A stretch of DNA of 64,000 nt from CAVSSX01 sp963730735 (GTDB taxonomy: Bacteria > Actinomycetota > Acidimicrobiia > Acidimicrobiales > RAAP-2), in assembly GCA_963730735.1 (NCBI GenBank), contig CAVSSX010000007.1:1364001-1428000 (forward strand), read 5' to 3'. The notes under the pieces are model-generated. The model saw nothing but the letters and a program-made list of their open reading frames with translations, had not been told where the DNA came from and made no database searches. Both the position numbers and the translations under genes were made by a program. The stretch's first letter is position 1. The number at the start of each line of letters is the position of its first letter. Positions 60,224 to 64,000 of the stretch are shown here, in pieces.

Positions 60224-61210
60224 TCAGGCCGGGAGGGGCGGTGCCATCGTGGCGTGCAGCTTCACCGCCCGCAGGATCGGGGAGGTCTCGACGTGGGTGA
60301 GGCCCTCGAGCGCCGCCAGATCGCCGGTGATGTAGTCGTAGAGGGCACGGTCGTCCGGACAGAGCACGGTGGCCAGCAGGTTGGTCGAGCCCGTGGTGGC
60401 GGCGACGAACGGGATGCCGGGCCGGTTGGCCAGGGCCTGTCCGACCTGGGCCAGCCGGGCCGGGGTCACCGACATCCACAGGAGGGCCCGGGAGCGCATC
60501 CCGACGGCGTCGCTGTCGAGGTCGAGGTCGAAGAAGAGGACGCCCGAGGCCACCAATTCCTCGACCCGACGCCGGACGGTCGACTCGTGCCAGTGGGTGC
60601 GGACGGCCAGCTGGCGGTACGTGGCCCGGCCGTCCTCGGCCAGGGCCTGGACGAGCGGCCAGTCGGCGTCGCCCAACGACATCGTCGCTCGCCCGCCCGC
60701 CGCTCCGGCCGCCGCCGGTCCCAGGCGGTCGACCTCGTCGGGGCGGAGGTCGTCGAGGCCGGGACTGGGCGAGATACCGGAGGTGAACAGGTGCAGCAGG
60801 CAGTAGGCCTCGAGGGCCACCACCTGGCGGCCGACCGACAGCTGGCTGAGCAGCAGCGGGGTCCGCTGGTCGGCGTCGCGTGAGTGGACCATGGCGAAGA
60901 TCTCGGTGCCCCCCGACGCCAGCTGCACCCAGGCGGTGTCGGGGTGCTCGGCCAGGCGGGTGGCCACCGCCGGAGCGGCCCCCGGGGTACAGCGGATCCG
61001 CACCGCCCAGTCCGACCGGCCGAGCCGCTGCGTGTCGAGCTGACCGACCACCCGGACGACCCGGGCGTTGACCAGCCGGCGGTACCGACGGGCGATGGTC
61101 TGCTCGGAGGAGCCGAGGACCTCGGACAGCCGGCTGAACGGGGCCCGGGGTTCGATCAGCAGTGCCTGGATGATCCTTCGATCCAGGGCGTCGAGTTCGG
61201 TGGTTGCCAC
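60224..61210 (-). CDS. Double-domain Lrp/AsnC-family regulator
   Basis: A 328-residue protein made of two Lrp/AsnC modules. The first HTH (about 8-55: LDALDRRIIQALLIEPRAPFSRLSEVLGSSEQTIARRYRRLVNARVVRV) has its RAM-like domain with RIRCTPGAAPAVATRLAEHPDTAWVQLASG. The second HTH (about 180-225: DWPLVQALAEDGRATYRQLAVRTHWHESTVRRRVEELVASG) has LLWMSVTPARLAQVGQALANRPGIPFVAATTG. Common in actinobacteria. GTG 61210 has TACCGT 7 nt upstream and no Shine-Dalgarno. Diverges from an MFS exporter, which it may control. Confidence 0.85.
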   Translation of the reverse strand: MATTELDALDRRIIQALLIEPRAPFSRLSEVLGSSEQTIARRYRRLVNARVVRVVGQLDTQRLGRSDWAVRIRCTPGAAPAVATRLAEHPDTAWVQLASGGTEIFAMVHSRDADQRTPLLLSQLSVGRQVVALEAYCLLHLFTSGISPSPGLDDLRPDEVDRLGPAAAGAAGGRATMSLGDADWPLVQALAEDGRATYRQLAVRTHWHESTVRRRVEELVASGVLFFDLDLDSDAVGMRSRALLWMSVTPARLAQVGQALANRPGIPFVAATTGSTNLLATVLCPDDRALYDYITGDLAALEGLTHVETSPILRAVKLHATMAPPLPA

Positions 61211-61217
61211 ACATGTG

Positions 61218-61223
61218 ACGGTA
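61218..61223 (-). promoter_or_regulatory. Probable -10 element of a leaderless transcript (Lrp gene)
   Basis: TACCGT on the minus strand, 7 nt, then GTG 61210. No Shine-Dalgarno in the 84-bp divergent gap. Confidence 0.45.
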
Positions 61224-61294
61224 GTCCGTGGCGCAAGTGGGCAGAAATGCCGAAAGCGATGGTGGTACCGGGGGCGACCAGGCACTCTGTCGGT

Positions 61295-62854
61295 ATGGAC
61301 AAAAAGTGGTGGACCCTGATCGTGGTGTGTGCGGCGACCTTCATGTTGCTGGTGGACATCACCATCGTGATCGTGGCCCTGCCGGCCATCCAGACCGGCT
61401 TGCACGCCAGCTTCAGCGACGTGCAGTGGGTGGTGGACGCCTACAGCCTGACCCTGGCCTCGGTGCTCCTGACCGCCGGGTCCCTGGCCGACCGCTACGG
61501 GCGGCGGCTGCTGTTCACCATCGGCCTGATCGTCTTCACCGTCGGCTCGCTGCTCTGCGGTGTGGCCCAGTCGCCCCTCATGCTGATCCTGTCCCGCAGC
61601 GCCCAGGGCGTGGGCGGGGCGATCCTCTTCGCCACCGCCCTGGCCCTGTTGGCCCAGACGTTCCAGGGCCATGAGCGGGGCGTGGCCTTCGGGATCTGGG
61701 GTGGGGTCACCGGCATCGCCGTCGGTCTCGGCCCGGTGCTCGGGGGCGTGATCACCACCGGCATCAGCTGGCGGGGGATCTTCCTCGTCAACCTGCCGAT
61801 CGGGGTGGTGGCGCTGGCCATCACCCGGTGGAAGGTGGGCGAGTCCAAGACGCCTCACGCGGCGCGCCCCGACTGGGCCGGGTTCGTCACCCTCACCGCC
61901 GGCCTGGCCAGCCTGGTCTACGGCCTGATCCGGGCGGGCGAGATCAGCTTCAGCGACCCGGGGGTCGGCGTCTGCCTGGCCCTGGCCGTCGTGTTCCTGG
62001 GCGCCTTCGTGGTCGTCGAGCTGCGGACCGAGCACCCCTTGTTCGACCTGTCGTTGTTCCGCATCCCCACCTTCAGCGGGGGATTGGCGGCGGCGTTCGC
62101 CATGAACGGGTCGCTCTACGCCATGCTCTTGTACCTGGTCCTCTACCTCCAGGACGACCTGGGCTACTCGGCCCTGGGCACCGGCCTCCGGCTGTTGGTC
62201 ATGAGCGGGGTGACCCTCATCACGGCGACCGTGGCCGGACGGCTCAGCACCCACATGCCGGTCCGCTGGCTCATCGGGCCGGGACTGTTCCTGGTCGGGG
62301 TGGGGCTGCTGCTCATGTCGGGGCTCGACGGGGCCAGCACCTGGACCCACCTGATCCCCGGCTTCATCGTGGCCGGCGCCGGCTCCGGGATGGTCAACCC
62401 GCCGCTGGCCTCCACGGCCGTCGGTGTGGTCGCCCCCGAGCGCTCGGGCATGGCGTCGGGGGTCAACACCACCTTCCGCCAGATCGGCATCGCCACCGGG
62501 ATCGCCGCCTACGGCTCGATCTTCGCCTCCTCGTTGCGCAACAAGCTCGATGGTGCGTTGGCGGGCACGCCGGCCCTGCGCAGCCACCTGGCCCAGGTCG
62601 TGAACGGCGTGCAGCAGGGCAACCCTTCCCAGGCCATCGAGCGGGTGCCGGCGTCGCTCCGGGGACCGCTGGTGGCGGCCATCCACTCGAGCTTCGCCGA
62701 CACCCTCAACATCCTCCTGGTGGTGAGCGCCGCCCTGGCCATCGTCGGGGCCGTCTGCGCCACTGTGCTCATCCGGCCCCGGGACCTGGTGGCGTCGCAT
62801 CCGCAGCCGGCCCCGGCGGCCGAGGAGCCGACCGGCGCCGCCGTCGCCGGCTAG
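61295..62854 (+). CDS. MFS transporter, DHA2 (EmrB/QacA) family, 14 TM
   Basis: A 519-residue exporter. TLIVVCAATFMLLVDITIVIVALPAIQ (TM1, about 7-33), AGSLADRYGRRLLF (motif A, about 63-76), SRSAQGVGGAILFATALALLAQTFQGHERGVAFGIWGGVTGIAVGLGPVLGG (motif C, about 101-152) and SGMASGVNTTFRQIGIATG are typical. Fourteen hydrophobic segments fit DHA2. ATG 61295 lacks a good Shine-Dalgarno. Divergent from the Lrp regulator, so a regulator-exporter pair is likely; cargo not known. Confidence 0.9.
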   Translation: MDKKWWTLIVVCAATFMLLVDITIVIVALPAIQTGLHASFSDVQWVVDAYSLTLASVLLTAGSLADRYGRRLLFTIGLIVFTVGSLLCGVAQSPLMLILSRSAQGVGGAILFATALALLAQTFQGHERGVAFGIWGGVTGIAVGLGPVLGGVITTGISWRGIFLVNLPIGVVALAITRWKVGESKTPHAARPDWAGFVTLTAGLASLVYGLIRAGEISFSDPGVGVCLALAVVFLGAFVVVELRTEHPLFDLSLFRIPTFSGGLAAAFAMNGSLYAMLLYLVLYLQDDLGYSALGTGLRLLVMSGVTLITATVAGRLSTHMPVRWLIGPGLFLVGVGLLLMSGLDGASTWTHLIPGFIVAGAGSGMVNPPLASTAVGVVAPERSGMASGVNTTFRQIGIATGIAAYGSIFASSLRNKLDGALAGTPALRSHLAQVVNGVQQGNPSQAIERVPASLRGPLVAAIHSSFADTLNILLVVSAALAIVGAVCATVLIRPRDLVASHPQPAPAAEEPTGAAVAG

Positions 62855-62876
62855 CCCCGACCGATCGCGGGGGCCG

Positions 62877-63149
62877 TCAGGAGAAGGGCGGGGTGATCCC
62901 GGCGTTGGTCAGCATGCGCCGGAGGTCGACCAGCTGCTGAGAGTCGACGTCGTCGTGCTTGGGCCGGTCGAACGTCTCGGTCTCCTCGCCGATGGTGACG
63001 ATGTAGCGGTGGTTGTGCTCCTCGACCACCGTGCCGACGGCGTCGACGAGCGACATGACGTCGTGCCACTCCACGTTGTGGTTGCTCGGGTGGGCGAAGA
63101 TCCGCTCCGCCGTCGTGCGATGGTGCCCGCTGAGTGCCGTCCCTGCCAT
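62877..63149 (-). CDS. Small hypothetical protein, 90 aa
   Basis: ATG 63149 follows AAGGAG by 5 nt. HRTTAERIFAHPSNHNVEWHDVMSLVDAVGTVVEEHNHRYIVTIGEETETFDRPKHDDVDSQQLVDLRRML reads like a compact soluble alpha/beta fold, vaguely like the HicA-type dsRNA-binding fold, but no partner antitoxin is seen beside it. I do not recognise a characterised family. Converges with the MFS gene. Confidence 0.6.
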   Translation of the reverse strand: MAGTALSGHHRTTAERIFAHPSNHNVEWHDVMSLVDAVGTVVEEHNHRYIVTIGEETETFDRPKHDDVDSQQLVDLRRMLTNAGITPPFS

Positions 63150-63551
63150 GCCGTCTCCTTGCCGAAGGCGTCGCACCGGTCGTGCGGCGTGTGGGCCCAG
63201 CATGGCGGACAGGGAGCGATCCCGTCGCCAGTTCACCCGGTGGGGTCGTCGTTCGGGTCACGGCGGGCGACCTCGTGGCTGGTCGCTTGGTGGCGGCGAA
63301 CGGATTGTCGCCGCTCCCGGGGGTTGTTACCGTGGCGCTGCAACCGATCGACGTCCGTTCGAGCGGGGGGGAATTCTCATGAACGTGCCGGGGGCAGCAC
63401 CACGTCCGACGGCGGGCACGTCCACCGAGCACGCCGCCGCCCGACCGCGACGCAACGGTCGAGGAGCGTCCGAGCCGTCGCCCGGTCCCCGAGCGGCGTC
63501 GGGTCGACCCCGATCCGCCGTGGGGCACCGGGTCCGAGAAGGGAGCAGCAC
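63150..63551. other. Intergenic region before the last LLM gene
   Basis: About 400 bp between the leftward 90-aa gene and the rightward LLM gene. It holds the 58-codon candidate ORF at 63379, a GGGGGGG Shine-Dalgarno before it, and no recognised RNA. GGTTGTTACCGTGGCGC around 63322-63338 contains TACCGT, a possible -10, about 50 nt before that ORF. Confidence 0.35.
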
Positions 63552-63555
63552 ATGA
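63379..63555 (+). CDS. Candidate 58-aa disordered leader ORF overlapping the LLM start
   Basis: ATG 63379 stands 7 nt after seven G. The peptide is Pro/Ala/Arg/Ser-rich (MNVPGAAPRPTAGTSTEHAA, PSPGPRAASGRPRS) without predicted structure, and its TGA overlaps the LLM ATG (ATGA). The good start signal and overlap argue for translation; the composition and mixed codon use argue against a conserved protein. Confidence 0.35.
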   Translation: MNVPGAAPRPTAGTSTEHAAARPRRNGRGASEPSPGPRAASGRPRSAVGHRVREGSST

Positions 63556-64000
63556 GTACGGAGCCGTTCGCCCGGGGATCGATCTCCCTGCGGCTGTACC
63601 CCCACAACGACCTGGACGCCTCCGGGATCATCGCCGAGCTGTCCGAGCAGGCCCGCCTCGGTCTCGCCGGCGGCTTCGACGGCGTGATGACCAGTGAACA
63701 CCACGGGGGGGTGGGGGGGTACATCCCCAATCCCCTCCAGATGGCCTCGTTCATCCTCGAGGACTCGCCCACGGGCTGGGCGGCGCCCTGCCCGTTGCTG
63801 CTCCCCCTGCGGCCCACGGCCATGGTGGCCGAGGAAGTGGCGTGGCTGGCCGCCCGCCATCCCGGTCGGGTCGGGCTCGGCGTGGGCTCGGGCGCCATGG
63901 CCCTCGACTTCGAGTCGATGGGCGTGGAGCTGTCCGAGTCGGTGCCGTCCTTCAAGCGTGAGCTGCCCTCGATCGTGGCCATGCTGCAGGGCCGGGACCT
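63552..64000 (+). CDS. LLM-class oxidoreductase (3' part beyond window)
   Basis: Start of a luciferase-like TIM-barrel protein, 149 codons seen. ISLRLYPHNDLDASGIIAELSEQARLGLAGGFDGVMTSEHHGG, WAAPCPLLLPLRPTAMVAEEVAWLAARHPGRVGLGVGSGAMALDFESMGV match the family. It overlaps the preceding small ORF (ATGA). Third LLM gene in the window; F420 or FMN use cannot be decided. Confidence 0.8.
   Translation, partial: MSTEPFARGSISLRLYPHNDLDASGIIAELSEQARLGLAGGFDGVMTSEHHGGVGGYIPNPLQMASFILEDSPTGWAAPCPLLLPLRPTAMVAEEVAWLAARHPGRVGLGVGSGAMALDFESMGVELSESVPSFKRELPSIVAMLQGRD

Noticed and set aside
62877..63149. HicA-like toxin
   Set aside because: Only a vague fold resemblance; no HicB partner and no catalytic His context.

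Overview
The window is about 64 kb of very GC-rich DNA. It has frequent GTG starts, many 4-bp start/stop overlaps (ATGA/GTGA), G-rich Shine-Dalgarno sequences and an actinobacterial gene repertoire: LLM-type (probably F420-dependent) oxidoreductases, a PPOX/F420-type flavin-fold protein, GlgE, a TreS-maltokinase fusion, and DUF1269 and DUF5996 proteins. Together these suggest an actinomycetote. The wealth of SDR, amidohydrolase-2 and LLM enzymes resembles Acidimicrobiia, but that placement is inference. I saw no rRNA, tRNA, CRISPR array, insertion sequence or prophage.

Layout. Positions 1-3.4 kb: a leftward phosphate-uptake locus pstS-pstC-pstA (pstB presumably lies beyond the left edge), with a good sigma70-like promoter carrying an inverted repeat. 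3.5-13.2 kb: metabolic genes (cupin, two convergent SDRs, an EthD-like barrel protein, LLM oxidoreductase, isochorismatase-like protein, PPOX protein, formate-THF ligase, aldo/keto reductase, VOC protein, beta-carbonic anhydrase). 13.2-33.6 kb: a DMT transporter, then a long catabolic region. It holds two aldehyde dehydrogenases, RidA-like protein, aminotransferase, SMP-30-like hydrolase, enoyl-CoA hydratase, thioesterase, SDR/EthD-like/SnoaL/dehydrogenase operon, amidohydrolase-thiolase-GntR operon, a second LLM enzyme and two more amidohydrolases. This looks like machinery for degrading some hydrophobic or cyclic carbon source through acyl-CoA intermediates; the substrate cannot be read from sequence. 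33.8-43.9 kb: DUF1269 and membrane proteins, an SDR, DUF5996, zinc ribbon, an NDH-2-like flavoprotein divergent from a MarR regulator, a MarR regulator in frame with a 2-hydroxyacid dehydrogenase, a universal stress protein and an MFS exporter.

43.9-59.9 kb is a single leftward seven-gene operon, glgE - treS/mak - malQ - glgB - treZ - glgX - treY, in which every junction is a 4-bp overlap. It encodes an almost complete trehalose/alpha-glucan cycle. Trehalose becomes maltose and maltose-1-phosphate (TreS-Mak), maltosyl units are polymerised (GlgE) and branched (GlgB), and glucan is debranched (GlgX), rearranged (MalQ) and returned to trehalose (TreY, TreZ). No glgA or glgC is present here. Upstream lie a double-domain Lrp/AsnC regulator divergent from an MFS exporter, then a small hypothetical gene and the start of another LLM oxidoreductase that runs off the right edge.

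Two window-wide patterns matter. First, at least eight conserved genes or gene halves are broken by single-base shifts, mostly at short G or C runs, and each frame resumes with clear family sequence; I read these as probable assembly errors, not decay. Second, at least seven genes without a Shine-Dalgarno have a TANNNT hexamer exactly 6-7 nt before the start codon, the geometry of leaderless transcripts.
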